A DNA stretch of 64,000 bases from Undibacterium sp. KW1 (GTDB lineage Bacteria; Pseudomonadota; Gammaproteobacteria; Burkholderiales; Burkholderiaceae_D): positions 2,666,001 through 2,730,000 of the forward strand of contig NZ_AP018439.1 of the NCBI RefSeq assembly GCF_009937955.1. Direction: 5' to 3'. The translations under genes and the position numbers were made by a program. Every line of letters begins with the position of its first letter. Positions within the stretch are counted from its first letter, which is position 1. The notes below the pieces were generated by a model. That model made no database searches. It was not told the origin of the DNA and saw only the letters and a list, made by a program, of their open reading frames with translations. Of this stretch, positions 8,844-18,729 are shown one piece after another.

Positions 8844-9550
8844 GCTTACTGACGATAAAAAATCTGAATGCATACTATGGCAAGAGCCACGTCCTGCATG
8901 GTGTTGATATGCAGGTCAATGCGGGTGAAATTGTCAGCCTGTTGGGGCGCAATGGCGTAGGGCGCTCGACTACCGTCAAGGCAACCATGGGACAGGTCGA
9001 TGCGACTGGTTCCATCTTGTTCAAGGGCGAGGAAATCATCGGTCTGAAAGCCTTCCAGATTGCCCATAAAGGCCTGGGCTATGTACCTGAAAACCGTGAT
9101 ATTTTTCCTGGTCTGACGGTGGAACAAAATCTGATGCTGGGTGAAAAATCTGGTCGCCCCAAGGGAAGCAAGCCGCGCTGGAGTATGGAAGACATGTATC
9201 AGATGTTTCCGCGTCTGCGTGAGCGCAGGAATACCCAGGCAGGGGTGATGTCCGGCGGTGAGCAGCAAATGCTGACGCTATGCCGCACCTTGATGGGTGA
9301 TCCTGACCTGATCATGATTGATGAACCCACAGAAGGATTGGCACCAAAGATTGTTGAACTGGTAGCCGAATACTTGAAGGAGCTGAAAAATCGCGGTATC
9401 TCCGTTTTATTGGTAGAACAAAAATTGGCAATTGCGCTGGAAATTTCACAGCGCGTATATGTCATGGGACATGGCAGCATTGTGTTTGAAGGCACACCTG
9501 CAGATTTGCGTGCCAACGACAATATCCGTAAAGAATGGCTGGAGGTGTAA
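8840..9550 (+). CDS. livF: Branched-chain-type ABC transporter ATP-binding protein LivF
   Basis: This 236-residue ATPase is the last gene of the importer operon. Its Walker A reads GRNGVGRST instead of GxxGxGKS/T: the nucleotide-binding lysine is arginine, encoded by CGC at about 8963, so this is not a base-call ambiguity of one position in an AAA/AAG codon. Walker B is LIMIDEPTEGLAP, the signature is MSGGEQQML and the switch histidine position holds glutamine (LLVEQKL), as usual for LivF. The rest of the site is intact, so the protein is probably functional with LivG supplying the stronger ATP site. The gene ends convergent with the GGDEF gene. Confidence 0.9.
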   Translation: MSLLTIKNLNAYYGKSHVLHGVDMQVNAGEIVSLLGRNGVGRSTTVKATMGQVDATGSILFKGEEIIGLKAFQIAHKGLGYVPENRDIFPGLTVEQNLMLGEKSGRPKGSKPRWSMEDMYQMFPRLRERRNTQAGVMSGGEQQMLTLCRTLMGDPDLIMIDEPTEGLAPKIVELVAEYLKELKNRGISVLLVEQKLAIALEISQRVYVMGHGSIVFEGTPADLRANDNIRKEWLEV

Positions 9551-9637
9551 AAGCTTCCTGCCTCATGCTGATAAATGCTTGGGTACTTGCGTGCTTCTGC
9601 CTATGGTATGTCTTGATCAGTTTCTAACCTGGTTGCC

Positions 9638-11088
9638 TCAATTAGGTTGGAACCTGATCATTTTATTTTTTATATCATCAAGATCGTCCGTTTCTACTCG
9701 ATTGCGCCCATTTTCCTTGGCGCGGTAGAGTGCTTTATCTGCGATTAACAATAGTGCTTCAATATCAGGCACGGCTTGGTGGATTAGGCTGATTCCTATG
9801 CTGACAGTGACCTTGATTTGCTGGTCATCACCAATGGCTATCGGAGTACTGGCAAGTTTGCTACGTATCCGCTCGGCTATCATTTCAGCATCCTTGCGGC
9901 TGCAGCCGGGCAATATGGCCGCAAATTCTTCACCACCGATACGACCCAGTGTATCGACTTCACGCAAGCCAGCGCTGGCTATGCGCGCAAACGCCACCAG
10001 CACACGGTCACCACCAGCATGGCCATACGTATCATTGACATCCTTGAATTTGTCGATGTCCAGCATCAGTACTGCTACCGGGCGCCTTTGTTCAGCCAAG
10101 GCGCACAATTTGCTGGAAGCCCGCTCATTAAATGCCCGCCGGTTCAAGAGGCTGGTCAGTTGGTCGTGCTCTGCAATGTACTTGAGTTGACGCAAGAGTT
10201 CTTCGCGCGCTGCCATGACGCAGGCTACAGTCAGTGGCGCCATTGTCAGCAAGCTTACTCCTGTGCGTATTGACAGCAGCATGGGGCGTGAATTCATGTT
10301 GACGATGGAGATGGGCAGGTAGCCCATGGACATGGAAATCAATACCCAGCCGCTGTAAAACAAGGTCAGTACGCTAGTGATGAAAATGTCATAGCTGAGT
10401 GCGCACCACAGTAAAGCAGGGATAGAGAAAACCGGGGCACCCGGGCCGCCTATGATGATGCCCAACACAAAGGACGCCAGAAGGGCGCAGACAGGTAGAA
10501 TCTTGCCAGGCTGGATGCTGTAAGTCTTGAAAGCACGGCGACGGTTTAATCTGAATCCTGATAAATCTGGCAAGCTGAGCATGACAGGTAAAATTGCCAT
10601 CAAATTGACCAATTCATTCACGAACCAGAATGCCCGGCCTTTGAGCGGGCCAGCATTTGACAGGCTAGTATCAGTCATGGTGCCAAAGACACCGGCCGCC
10701 GCGGCGGCGCAAGAAGCTACAAGCGCAAGATAAAAGACAGAAAGCGGGTGTTTTAAGCGTCTATGTTCTTCATCCAGCCATGAAAAGAGCAGTACGCCAG
10801 TGATGACGCAAACCAGATTTCCGCCAGTTAACAATAAACTGAATGACCAATTGTTGCCCATCATTTCGAAGGTTGCTATGTACGCCGATATCGCGGCTAG
10901 CCATCCGCAGGACTTGTTTAGCGATGGGAAGTGTACAAGCAGGCCTATTATGATGGCATTGGCTGGCCATAGTGCCGCAAGATGTCCCAAGGGGCGGCTG
11001 AGTATCCCAGTACACATGCAGCAAACACGATGAGGCCAGTGACGGCTGCTGCTTTGATTTGTTCAGTCCAGGTTGGAATAGGATGCAT
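9638..11088 (-). pseudogene. MASE1-GGDEF diguanylate cyclase, frameshifted near its N terminus
   Basis: The long frame starts at 11017 and encodes a MASE1-like membrane sensor (landmark LAALWPANAII, about eight hydrophobic segments) followed by a GGDEF domain (about the last 165 residues). The active site is GGEEF, and an RxxD inhibitory site (REVD) lies five residues before it, so it should make c-di-GMP under product inhibition. An upstream ATG at 11088 with a GGAG ribosome site opens a different frame, MHPIPTWTEQIK then a hydrophobic VTGLIVFAACVLGY. Adding one base in the GGATACTCAG segment (minus strand, near 11000-11006) joins the two into a continuous MASE1 N terminus. As assembled it is frameshifted; starting at 11017 would lose the first membrane helix. 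Confidence 0.75.
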
Positions 11089-11301
11089 TATTAACTCCAA
11101 GACTCCGGTGCCCGTTGGCTTTACAAGGTATAAGCTGCTTCTTATCTCATCATAGTTTGAATCCGGCTTGCGCGACCAGATTTTCCAATGTGGGCATGCT
11201 TAATAGACTAAAGTACTGTTGCGGACAGTCGGTGCTGCATGCACTTTTTTTGGGGCTCAAGATTATTTTCTACCCATCAGCACAGGAACTAAAATAAAAT
11301 A

Positions 11302-11313
11302 ATACGCTCGTAC
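11302..11313. promoter_or_regulatory. Candidate TetR-type operator, copy 3 (bifunctional beta-oxidation gene)
   Basis: ATACGCTCGTAC, extended by flanks to AAATAATACG / CGTACTATTT with nine of ten arm bases complementary. It lies about 97 bases before the gene start. The rest of the 322-base gap (11089-11409) shows no convincing gene. Confidence 0.62.
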
Positions 11314-11409
11314 TATTTTGCGGTATAGTAAGCAAAAATAAGCTTACACCAGATTTTTAAAAGCACTGAACTGGCAAATCCAAGCAGTATTTCACCTATA
11401 GGAAGAGAC

Positions 11410-13488
11410 ATGAGCGCCGAATATCAAGTGAATGGCAATATTGCCGTAATTACCCTGAACAATCCACCTGTGAATGGCCTGGGCCATGCCACCCGCACAG
11501 CAGCGGTGAACGGCATGAAACAAGCCTTGAATGATGATGCTATCAAAGCCATCGTCATCACTGGTGCCGGTAAGGCATTCTCCGGCGGTGCGGATATCAA
11601 GGAATTCAATTCTCCCAAAGCTTCTGCTGAGCCCAGCCTGCATACGCTGATCAATGTGGTGGAAGGATCTGACAAACCGGTCATCGCTGCCATTCACACA
11701 GTGTGCATGGGTGGTGGCCTGGAGCTGGCGCTGGGTTGTAATTACCGCGTCGCATCCAAAGGTGCGCAAATTGCCTTGCCTGAAGTTAAATTGGGTATCT
11801 TGCCGGGTGCTGGCGGCACGCAACGTCTGCCGCGCGTGCTGGGCCTGGAAATGGCATTAAACATGATCGTCTCGGGCACACCCGTACCCTCTGAAAAACT
11901 GGCCAAGACAGCGATCTTCAATGAAGTTGTGGAAGGCGATGTACTGGAAGCTGCACTTGCATTCGCTGCAAAAGTTGCTGATGTACGCCCATTACCAAGA
12001 GTACGTGATATCAAGATTGATTATCCGAACTATGAAGCCTATCTGCAATTCTCACGTAATACAGTACGCGCCATGGCCGGCCCTTTCCCAGCACCTTTGA
12101 AATGCGTGGAAGCAGTCGCAGCCGCAGTCACCAGGAAATTTGATGATGGCATCAAGTTTGAGCGTGAATTGTTTGTCGATCTGGTACAAACCACAGAATC
12201 CAAAGCCTTGCGCCATGCCTTCTTCGGAGAGCGTGCTGCCAGCAAATTGCCGGATGTGCCAGATGACACGCCAACTCGCCCCATTAAATCGGTTGCTGTT
12301 ATCGGTGCCGGCACCATGGGTGGTGGTATTGCGATGAACTTTGCCAATGCGGGCATCCCTGTACAAATTCTGGAAATGAAACAGGAAGCACTGGACAAAG
12401 GTCTGGCGACTATCCGCAAGAATTATGAAAACACACTTAAAAAAGGCAAGCTGTCTCAGGAGAAGTTTGACCAGCGTGTGGGCTTGATCACAGGCACTTT
12501 GTCGTATGAAGATATTGCTCAGGCAGATATCGTCATTGAAGCCGTGTTTGAAGACATGGGCGTCAAGGAACAAGTCTTCAAAAAGCTTGATGAAGTCATG
12601 AAGCAGGGCGCCATTCTGGCATCGAATACCTCTACGCTGGATGTCGATAAGATTGCTGACTTCACCAAGCGGCCTGAAGATGTCATCGGCACCCATTTTT
12701 TCAGTCCTGCAAACGTCATGAAGTTGCTGGAAATCGTGCGCGGTAAAAAAACTGCCAAGGACGTGCTGGCAACGGTGTTGGGCCTGTCCAAGAAAATCAA
12801 GAAAACCGGTGTGGTATCTGGCGTCTGCGATGGTTTCATTGGCAACCGCATGATAGAGCAATACAGCCGTCAGGCAGGCTTCTTGCTGGAAGAAGGTTGC
12901 ACACCTGAGCAGGTTGATAAAGCGGTAGAAAAAATGGGTTTTGCCATGGGGCCATTCCGTATGGGTGATCTGGCTGGCAACGACATCGGCTGGTATATCC
13001 GCAAACGCCGTTACGTAGAAAAACCACAAATCACTTATTCCAAAACAGCAGATTTGCTGTGCGAGTTGGGCCGCTTCGGGCAAAAGACCGGTGCAGGCTG
13101 GTATGACTATAAACCGGGTGACCGCAAAGCTTATCCGTCTTCCATTGTGAATGACATGATCATTCAGCACTCTGCTGACCTGGGTATTACACGCCGCAAG
13201 ATTTCTGATCAGGAAATTGTCGAGCGCCTGATATTTGCTCTCGTCAATGAGGCAGCGTACATCCTGGAAGAGGGGATCGCGACACGCGCATCGGATATCG
13301 ATATGGTGTATCTGACTGGCTATGGCTTCCCATTGCATACTGGCGGACCTATGTTCTATGCAGATACCGTGGGCTTGCCTAATGTAGTCATGGCCATGGA
13401 GAAATATGCGAAAGGCCGCCATGGCGATGCCTGGAAGCCGGCACCTTTGTTGGCAAAACTGGCTGCAGAAGGAAAAACTTTCAATTAA
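11410..13488 (+). CDS. Bifunctional enoyl-CoA hydratase/3-hydroxyacyl-CoA dehydrogenase (FadB/FadJ/EHHADH-like)
   Basis: This 692-residue beta-oxidation enzyme hydrates trans-2-enoyl-CoA and then oxidises the L-3-hydroxyacyl-CoA with NAD. The N-terminal crotonase domain (about 1-190) has the oxyanion-hole segment SGGADIKEF and CMGGGLELALG. The Rossmann domain begins near 297 with IGAGTMGGGIAMNFANAG. The catalytic histidine is in THFFSPANVMKLLE (near 428), and two C-terminal 3HCDH domains follow. The length is near the 715-730 of FadB/FadJ but the architecture is closer to the peroxisomal-type enzyme. No thiolase gene follows in the window. The operator at 11302 ties it to the ligase, importer and acyl-CoA dehydrogenase. 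AGGAAG precedes the ATG. Confidence 0.9.
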   Translation: MSAEYQVNGNIAVITLNNPPVNGLGHATRTAAVNGMKQALNDDAIKAIVITGAGKAFSGGADIKEFNSPKASAEPSLHTLINVVEGSDKPVIAAIHTVCMGGGLELALGCNYRVASKGAQIALPEVKLGILPGAGGTQRLPRVLGLEMALNMIVSGTPVPSEKLAKTAIFNEVVEGDVLEAALAFAAKVADVRPLPRVRDIKIDYPNYEAYLQFSRNTVRAMAGPFPAPLKCVEAVAAAVTRKFDDGIKFERELFVDLVQTTESKALRHAFFGERAASKLPDVPDDTPTRPIKSVAVIGAGTMGGGIAMNFANAGIPVQILEMKQEALDKGLATIRKNYENTLKKGKLSQEKFDQRVGLITGTLSYEDIAQADIVIEAVFEDMGVKEQVFKKLDEVMKQGAILASNTSTLDVDKIADFTKRPEDVIGTHFFSPANVMKLLEIVRGKKTAKDVLATVLGLSKKIKKTGVVSGVCDGFIGNRMIEQYSRQAGFLLEEGCTPEQVDKAVEKMGFAMGPFRMGDLAGNDIGWYIRKRRYVEKPQITYSKTADLLCELGRFGQKTGAGWYDYKPGDRKAYPSSIVNDMIIQHSADLGITRRKISDQEIVERLIFALVNEAAYILEEGIATRASDIDMVYLTGYGFPLHTGGPMFYADTVGLPNVVMAMEKYAKGRHGDAWKPAPLLAKLAAEGKTFN

Positions 13489-13513
13489 ACAAAGTTAATT
13501 GAAATTAATAAGT

Positions 13514-13550
13514 GGCTTGCCTGAGGAATTAGCCTTCAGGCAAGCCATTT
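13514..13550 (+). terminator. Hairpin terminator after the beta-oxidation gene
   Basis: Perfect 11-bp stem GGCTTGCCTGA / TCAGGCAAGCC with an 11-base loop, followed by a short ATTT. The T-run is weak, so termination may be partial. Confidence 0.65.
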
Positions 13551-13669
13551 CCTATTGGTAAAGAAGTAATCTCGTCTGCAAAAAACTGGCGGGCTACCAA
13601 TATCCACCTCCCAGATCCCATAATTTCTCTATAAATCATGGGCTTGTCTGGAAGTCACCAAAAGCACAA

Positions 13670-13678
13670 TGCTATAAT
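13670..13678 (+). promoter_or_regulatory. Extended -10 promoter of ybiT
   Basis: TGCTATAAT, an extended -10 element with the consensus TATAAT hexamer, lies 38 bases before the GTG start. No clear -35 is seen, as is usual for extended -10 promoters. Confidence 0.55.
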
Positions 13679-13716
13679 GTGCGGTTAATTCCCATCTTTA
13701 TTGCAAAAGGTTTTCT

Positions 13717-15318
13717 GTGCTTTCTACCGCTAATATCACCATGCAGTTCGGCCCCAAGCCGCTGTTTGAAAATATCTCTGTCAAATTTGGCGAAGGTAAC
13801 CGCTATGGCCTGATCGGTGCCAATGGCTGCGGCAAATCCACTTTCATGAAGATTCTCGGTGGCGACCTTGAGCAATCTTCAGGTACAGTCATGCTGGATC
13901 AGAATGAGCGCCTCGGTAAATTGCGCCAGGATCAGTTTGCCTTTGAAGATATGCGCGTACTGGATGTGGTCATGATGGGCCACACAGAAATGTGGGCAGC
14001 CATGTCGGAGCGGGACGCGATTTACGCGAATCCTGAAGCAACTGACGACGACTACATGAAAGCAGCTGATCTGGAGGCCAAGTTTGCTGAATATGATGGT
14101 TATACCGCAGAAGCACGTGCTGGTGAATTATTGTTGGGCGTTGGTATACCAACTGATCAGCATCAGGGCGTCATGAGTGCCGTTGCACCAGGCTGGAAAC
14201 TGCGCGTCTTGCTGGCGCAGGCCCTGTTTTCCAACCCAGATATTTTGCTGCTTGATGAGCCAACCAATAACCTGGACATCAATACCATCCGCTGGCTGGA
14301 AGACATTCTGAATGAACGTAATTCCACCATGATCATTATTTCCCATGATCGCCATTTCCTGAATCAGGTATGTACACACATGGCGGATATGGATTATGGT
14401 ACCCTCAAAGTGTATCCGGGCAATTACGACGACTATATGCTGGCATCGTCACAGGCGCGTGCACAGCAAATGGCGAACAATGCCAAGGCCAAGGAAAAGG
14501 TCGCAGAGCTGCAAGATTTTGTCCGTCGCTTTTCTGCGAATAAATCCAAAGCGCGCCAGGCAACTTCACGTGCCAAACAGATTGATAAGATCAAGATTGA
14601 AGAATTCAAACCATCAAGCCGCCAGAATCCTTTCGTGCGTTTTGATGGCGAGAAAAAATTGCACCGTCTTGCAGTGGAAGTGCAATCCCTGAGCAAAGCT
14701 TACGACAAGACCTTGTTCAAAAATATTGACCTGATGGTTGAGGCAGGCGAAAGAATCGCGATCATCGGTGCCAACGGCATTGGTAAAACGACTTTGCTGC
14801 GATGCATAGGTGGTGGCGATATCACTGGTTTGAATGCGGATTATGGCACTGTCAAATGGGCAGAAAACGCCAATGTCGGTTATATGCCGCAAGATCCTAC
14901 CGAAGAATTTGCATCTGATAAAAACCTGACTGACTGGATAGGTCAATGGACGCAAGAGGGTGATGATGACCAGGCAGTTCGCTCCATTCTGGGTCGTTTG
15001 CTGTTCGGTGGTGATGATGTCAAAAAATCGGTCAAGGTATTGTCCGGTGGTGAAAAAGGCCGCATGATGTATGGCAAGCTGATGCTGGGTCGCCACAATG
15101 TCCTGTTGCTGGATGAGCCTACTAATCACATGGATATGGAATCTATCGAGTCACTGAATATCGCGCTTGAAAAATATGCTGGCACCCTGATTTTCGTTTC
15201 ACATGACCGCGAGTTTGTTTCTTCTTTGGCGACACGTGTTCTGGAAATCAAGGAAAATGAAATCATCGACTTCCAGGGCAGTTATGAAGAGTACCTGAGC
15301 AGTCAGGGTATCGAGTAA
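13717..15318 (+). CDS. ybiT: ABC-F family ATPase YbiT
   Basis: This 533-residue protein has two ABC domains and no membrane segment, as in ABC-F translation factors that act on the ribosome. It follows E. coli YbiT closely along its length as I know that sequence ([18 protein letters not shown] near the start, [23 protein letters not shown] in the linker, ESIESLN near the end). Walker A motifs are GANGCGKST (about residue 36) and GANGIGKTT (about 350). Both Walker B motifs end in LLLDEPTN, and the signature of the second domain is LSGGEKGRM. The start is GTG at 13717 with AAAAGG seven bases upstream. The gene is monocistronic with its own promoter and terminator. Confidence 0.95.
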   Translation: MLSTANITMQFGPKPLFENISVKFGEGNRYGLIGANGCGKSTFMKILGGDLEQSSGTVMLDQNERLGKLRQDQFAFEDMRVLDVVMMGHTEMWAAMSERDAIYANPEATDDDYMKAADLEAKFAEYDGYTAEARAGELLLGVGIPTDQHQGVMSAVAPGWKLRVLLAQALFSNPDILLLDEPTNNLDINTIRWLEDILNERNSTMIIISHDRHFLNQVCTHMADMDYGTLKVYPGNYDDYMLASSQARAQQMANNAKAKEKVAELQDFVRRFSANKSKARQATSRAKQIDKIKIEEFKPSSRQNPFVRFDGEKKLHRLAVEVQSLSKAYDKTLFKNIDLMVEAGERIAIIGANGIGKTTLLRCIGGGDITGLNADYGTVKWAENANVGYMPQDPTEEFASDKNLTDWIGQWTQEGDDDQAVRSILGRLLFGGDDVKKSVKVLSGGEKGRMMYGKLMLGRHNVLLLDEPTNHMDMESIESLNIALEKYAGTLIFVSHDREFVSSLATRVLEIKENEIIDFQGSYEEYLSSQGIE

Positions 15319-15322
15319 AAGC

Positions 15323-15349
15323 AAAAAGCCAGGTTCACCTGGCTTTTTT
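15323..15349 (+). terminator. Rho-independent terminator after ybiT
   Basis: AAGCCAGGT / ACCTGGCTT stem with a two-base centre, flanked by A and T runs. It serves ybiT and, on the other strand, the convergent gene ending at 15375. Confidence 0.85.
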
Positions 15350-15374
15350 ATGGCCCTGATATCTGCTTATCGGC

Positions 15375-15911
15375 TCAGGGCTTTCCTAGCAACAAATCAA
15401 GTCTGTCACTCAGGCTGCGCGCCATTTCTGGTCCTTTGGCTTTTTGAACTGCTTCGATATAGGCCTGTCTTAGTGCGCGGAAATCGTCAATGTTTGCTGC
15501 ACGTTCCACCTTGAGTTGCAACCCATAACCGCGCAAGCCTATGGCACTTTTAATGGTCTCATTGTAGAAGTTATATAGCGCCTGGAATCGCTCTGCATCT
15601 GTCATCGCAAGCGTTGCAGAACTATCGGCAACCGGAGACGTTGCTGCTGCAGTTGAGTGTGGTGGTGATTCTGCGGTGCCATCAGCAGACTCTGCTTGCT
15701 GTCCAATTTCAACAATGAACTCTTGCTCCAGAAGTTCTTGCAGGTTTTGTTCTGTCAAACCCAGTGCAGACACCTTTTTCATGATGTCTGCGGCGCTTTG
15801 TTTGCCGTCTATCATGACCAGTAAGGTGCGCAATCTGGATGCCAGTTGATGCTTCCTGGTTGTAATTTCTTCCCGGCCTTTTTCGGTCTTGTCGTAGATG
15901 CTTGCGTTCAT
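15375..15911 (-). CDS. Hypothetical protein, winged-helix-like N terminus
   Basis: This 178-residue protein is not one I can name. Residues about 20-70 (LASRLRTLLVMIDGKQSAADI then LGLTEQNLQELLEQEFI) have the spacing of a winged-helix or PqqD-like fold. A Ser/Ala/Thr-rich linker (about 72-98) leads to a helical C-terminal domain with FNETIKSAIGLRGYGLQLKVERA-like segments. There is no signal peptide or membrane segment. It is convergent with ybiT and is preceded by 115 bases that probably hold its promoter. Composition is typical of the window. Confidence 0.65.
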   Translation of the reverse strand: MNASIYDKTEKGREEITTRKHQLASRLRTLLVMIDGKQSAADIMKKVSALGLTEQNLQELLEQEFIVEIGQQAESADGTAESPPHSTAAATSPVADSSATLAMTDAERFQALYNFYNETIKSAIGLRGYGLQLKVERAANIDDFRALRQAYIEAVQKAKGPEMARSLSDRLDLLLGKP

Positions 15912-16026
15912 ATCCAGCTACGGCCTTTGCTTGTCTCAATATGTCAGAAATTATTCCTGCTTTTTTTGAGGATACATCAATTCAGCCGGACTGCCAATGA
16001 AATGAGGGTAAATACCGCTCCTATCT

Positions 16027-16290
16027 TTAGTTCGGTAGCTTGCGAACCAATTTGACAGTTTTTAATTCGGAGGAGCTGGTACATGTGTCGTTTGTTGAGG
16101 ACGAACAACTGCTGCAACCTGTGCCGCATCCTGCGGTTTGTTCGACTGCTTTAGTCAACCGTGGGGCGAGGGCAGGAAAGTGGCGGGCACAAGTTGTCCT
16201 GATTTTTTCTCTGGCGGCTGCTGGCATCCATTTTAATAGCAGATAAGCAGCAGCTATAGCCAGCAATAAAGCGGCGATCAGGTTTTGCAT
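16027..16290 (-). CDS. FeoB-associated Cys-rich membrane protein
   Basis: The ATG at 16290 lies five bases after the feoB stop, so this is the third gene of the feo operon. The 87-residue product has one N-terminal membrane helix (LIAALLLAIAAAYLLL) and then a cysteine cluster, CGTGCSSCSSS, about residues 52-62, and a further cysteine at NDTC. This layout matches the small FeoB-associated Cys-rich proteins found behind feoB in many bacteria. Their function is not settled; a role in passing or protecting ferrous iron at the inner membrane is inferred. The longer frame from 16347 would overlap feoB and is less likely. Confidence 0.75.
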   Translation of the reverse strand: MQNLIAALLLAIAAAYLLLKWMPAAAREKIRTTCARHFPALAPRLTKAVEQTAGCGTGCSSCSSSTNDTCTSSSELKTVKLVRKLPN

Positions 16291-16295
16291 AGGCC

Positions 16296-18185
16296 TTATC
16301 TCCCCAGAAAAAAGCTGGAAATATGGTAGGTCAGGAAAGACGCGCAATAGGCCAGACCAAATAAGTAAGCTGCCATGATGACCGGGTAGCGCAAGGTATT
16401 GGTCTCACGTTTGACCACACTCAAGGTCGCCACGCATTGTGGAGCAAAAACATACCAGGCCAGCAGGGACAAGGCCGTTGGGACGCTCCAGGAATGCGCT
16501 ATCAATGGCTCCAGCGAGCGGCTCAGTTCTTCGCCTGATTGTGAGAGTGCATATACTGTACCCAAAGCCGCTACGGCAACTTCACGCGCTGCCAGTCCTG
16601 GTACCAGGGCAATGCAGATTTGCCAGTTAAAACCAATCGGCGCAAATATCACTTCCAGTGCACGGCCCAGGTAACCGGCAATGCTGTAATAAATTGGCGG
16701 CTGGGTTGCATTTTCTGGTGCGCCAGGAAAGCTGCTGAGGAACCACAATAAGATCATTAAAGACAGGATGATGGTGCCAACACGGGTCGTGAAAATCTTG
16801 ATTCTTTCCCATAAGCCGAGGAGCAGGTTGCGGACGTTTGGCCATCGATAATCGGGCAATTCCAGCATCAGGGCCTGTTGATGTACTTCGCTACCCCATT
16901 TCTTCTTGAAGAAATAAGCCACCAGCATGGCAGATACTATGCCGCCGAGATACAGAAGAAATAATACCAGCCCCTGCAAATTCAACATGCCCAGAACGGT
17001 TTGGTCAGGAATGAAGGCGGCGATGATGAGCGCATACACAGGTAAGCGTGCGGAACAGGTCATCAGCGGGGCGATCATGATGGTCACCAGCCTGTCGCGC
17101 GGATTTTGTATGGTCCTGGTTGCCATGATGCCTGGAATCGCACAGGCAAAGCTGGACAGCAAGGGAATGAAGGCGCGTCCAGACAATCCAACTTTACCCA
17201 TGATCCTGTCAAGCAGGAATGCTGCGCGTGGCAGATAGCCAGAGTCTTCCAGGACCAGGATAAAGAAAAACAGGATGACAATTTGCGGCAAAAATACCAG
17301 CACACTGCCAGCGCCTCCTATTACGCCTTTCACCAGCAAGCCTTGCAAGATGCCGGGCGCCAATGCTGATTCGACAGCCGTCCCGGTGGCATCGATAGTC
17401 GATTTGATCAAGTCCATCGGTGCCTGGGCCCAGGCAAACACTGCCTGGAATACCAAAAACATCAGGGTGGCGAAAATGACAGGGCCAACAGCAGGATGCA
17501 AAATCCAGCTATCGAGCCGATAACTCAGGCTGGCGGCACGGTCGCTGGCAGCATCGGCATCCTGGGTGACACAGGATGCCAGAACGGCATTGGCTTGTTG
17601 CTGCAAACTTTCCGGACTTTGTGCAGAAAGTGTGTGCGGCGTAATATTGCCTTTTGGTTGCAGGGTTTGCGCGAGCGTTTCCAGTTCAGTCAGCAACGCA
17701 TCGACCCCTTTGGGATCAACTGCAATAGTCTCTACGACAGGGATATTCAGTGCTTGGCTTAATGCAGCGATGTCGATATGGATATGGCGTTTTTTTGCGA
17801 TATCCATCATATTGACTGCGAGTATCAGTGGCTGACCAAGCGCCAGTAATTCAAAAACTACGCGCAAGCCACGCTTCAAATTGGTGGCATCAACCACACA
17901 TACCACTGCATCCGGCATGGTTTCGTTTGTGTGTTGGCCGGTGACCACTTCCTGGGTGATTTTTTCATCAGGAGTGATGGCGTGCAGACTGTAAGTGCCA
18001 GGCAGATCCAAAACCTGCCACTGGCGCCCTGTTTCCGAGCGGAATTTTCCTTCTTTCCGTTCTATGGTCACGCCTGCATAGTTTGCTACTTTTTGTCGAG
18101 CACCTGTCAATCGATTGAAGAGTGCAGTTTTTCCGCAGTTAGGGTTACCGACAAGAGCGATGAGCGGAGAAAACAATTCGTTCAC
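16296..18185 (-). CDS. feoB: Ferrous iron transport protein B
   Basis: FeoB is the inner-membrane Fe(II) permease with an N-terminal G domain. The G motifs are visible: G1 GNPNCGKT (about 13-20), G3 DLPGTY (about 60) and G4 NMMD (about 125). Gate-type repeats follow in the membrane part from about residue 230, including SFACAIPGIMATRTI near the middle. The 629 residues make it one of the shorter family members (E. coli has 773). The start is GTG at 18185, overlapping the feoA stop by one base (TAGTG). It forms the operon feoA-feoB-Cys-rich peptide under the Fur box at 18537. Confidence 0.95.
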   Translation of the reverse strand: MNELFSPLIALVGNPNCGKTALFNRLTGARQKVANYAGVTIERKEGKFRSETGRQWQVLDLPGTYSLHAITPDEKITQEVVTGQHTNETMPDAVVCVVDATNLKRGLRVVFELLALGQPLILAVNMMDIAKKRHIHIDIAALSQALNIPVVETIAVDPKGVDALLTELETLAQTLQPKGNITPHTLSAQSPESLQQQANAVLASCVTQDADAASDRAASLSYRLDSWILHPAVGPVIFATLMFLVFQAVFAWAQAPMDLIKSTIDATGTAVESALAPGILQGLLVKGVIGGAGSVLVFLPQIVILFFFILVLEDSGYLPRAAFLLDRIMGKVGLSGRAFIPLLSSFACAIPGIMATRTIQNPRDRLVTIMIAPLMTCSARLPVYALIIAAFIPDQTVLGMLNLQGLVLFLLYLGGIVSAMLVAYFFKKKWGSEVHQQALMLELPDYRWPNVRNLLLGLWERIKIFTTRVGTIILSLMILLWFLSSFPGAPENATQPPIYYSIAGYLGRALEVIFAPIGFNWQICIALVPGLAAREVAVAALGTVYALSQSGEELSRSLEPLIAHSWSVPTALSLLAWYVFAPQCVATLSVVKRETNTLRYPVIMAAYLFGLAYCASFLTYHISSFFLGR

Positions 18186-18499
18186 TATGTTCCTACTTTT
18201 TCTGAATGACTAACACCGAGATTGGTAACGCCTATGAGAGCTGCTTCAAAATTTCGCAACGCAAAGGTCGATTGGCCTATCCTGACGGCCAGTGGTTCTC
18301 CACCAAAATATCCTTTGTGTAATATTTTTACAGGCTCACCTTTGACAAAGCCTAATTCTTTCAGGCGACGGGTAATATTGAACAGGCTATCGTCTTTTGC
18401 ATCGCCTTGCTCCTGCACATCGACAACGACGCCAGAATCGCCGACTTTCATCAGGTTCAATGTAGTAGAAACTGCTTGCTGTAATGGCGAACCGCTCAT
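18185..18499 (-). CDS. feoA: Ferrous iron transport protein A
   Basis: This 104-residue cytoplasmic SH3-like protein is needed by FeoB for iron uptake. The family pattern RRLKELGFVKGEPVKILHKG lies at about residues 44-63 and is followed by the second half of the barrel, EPLAVRIGQSTFALR. It is somewhat longer than E. coli FeoA (75 residues) because of an N-terminal extension. It is the first gene of the feo operon, and its stop is fused to the feoB start. Confidence 0.92.
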   Translation of the reverse strand: MSGSPLQQAVSTTLNLMKVGDSGVVVDVQEQGDAKDDSLFNITRRLKELGFVKGEPVKILHKGYFGGEPLAVRIGQSTFALRNFEAALIGVTNLGVSHSEKVGT

Positions 18500-18536
18500 C
18501 GCTATTTTCCCGTGACCAAAAAATGCAACTCTAAAT

Positions 18537-18555
18537 GATAATGAGAATATATATC
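18537..18555. promoter_or_regulatory. Fur box of the feo operon
   Basis: GATAATGAGAATATATATC matches 15 of 19 bases of the classic Fur consensus, including the full first half-site GATAATGA. It lies 38 bases before the feoA start codon, so feoAB should be repressed by Fur with Fe(II). Confidence 0.72.
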
Positions 18556-18729
18556 AATACCAGTTATGTTTCAATCGTCATACAGCCTGTGAGCGTTCAG
18601 CTTTGCGTTTCCTCATGCGTAAAGTGAATTATTTTTCTTTATGTAACAAATCTGCAAATATATCCGCCCATTACTTTATTTTTCAGGCAAGCCTTCATAT
18701 AAATTCTTGCGCAATTACCATCCCAGGAA

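Noticed and set aside
11115..11297. 60-residue frame upstream of the beta-oxidation gene
   Set aside because: No ribosome site and no recognisable features; the region is better explained as promoter DNA with the operator at 11302.
12052..13422. 456-residue open frame on the minus strand inside the bifunctional beta-oxidation gene
   Set aside because: It is antisense to a clear enzyme with intact motifs; no ribosome site and no recognisable domain.
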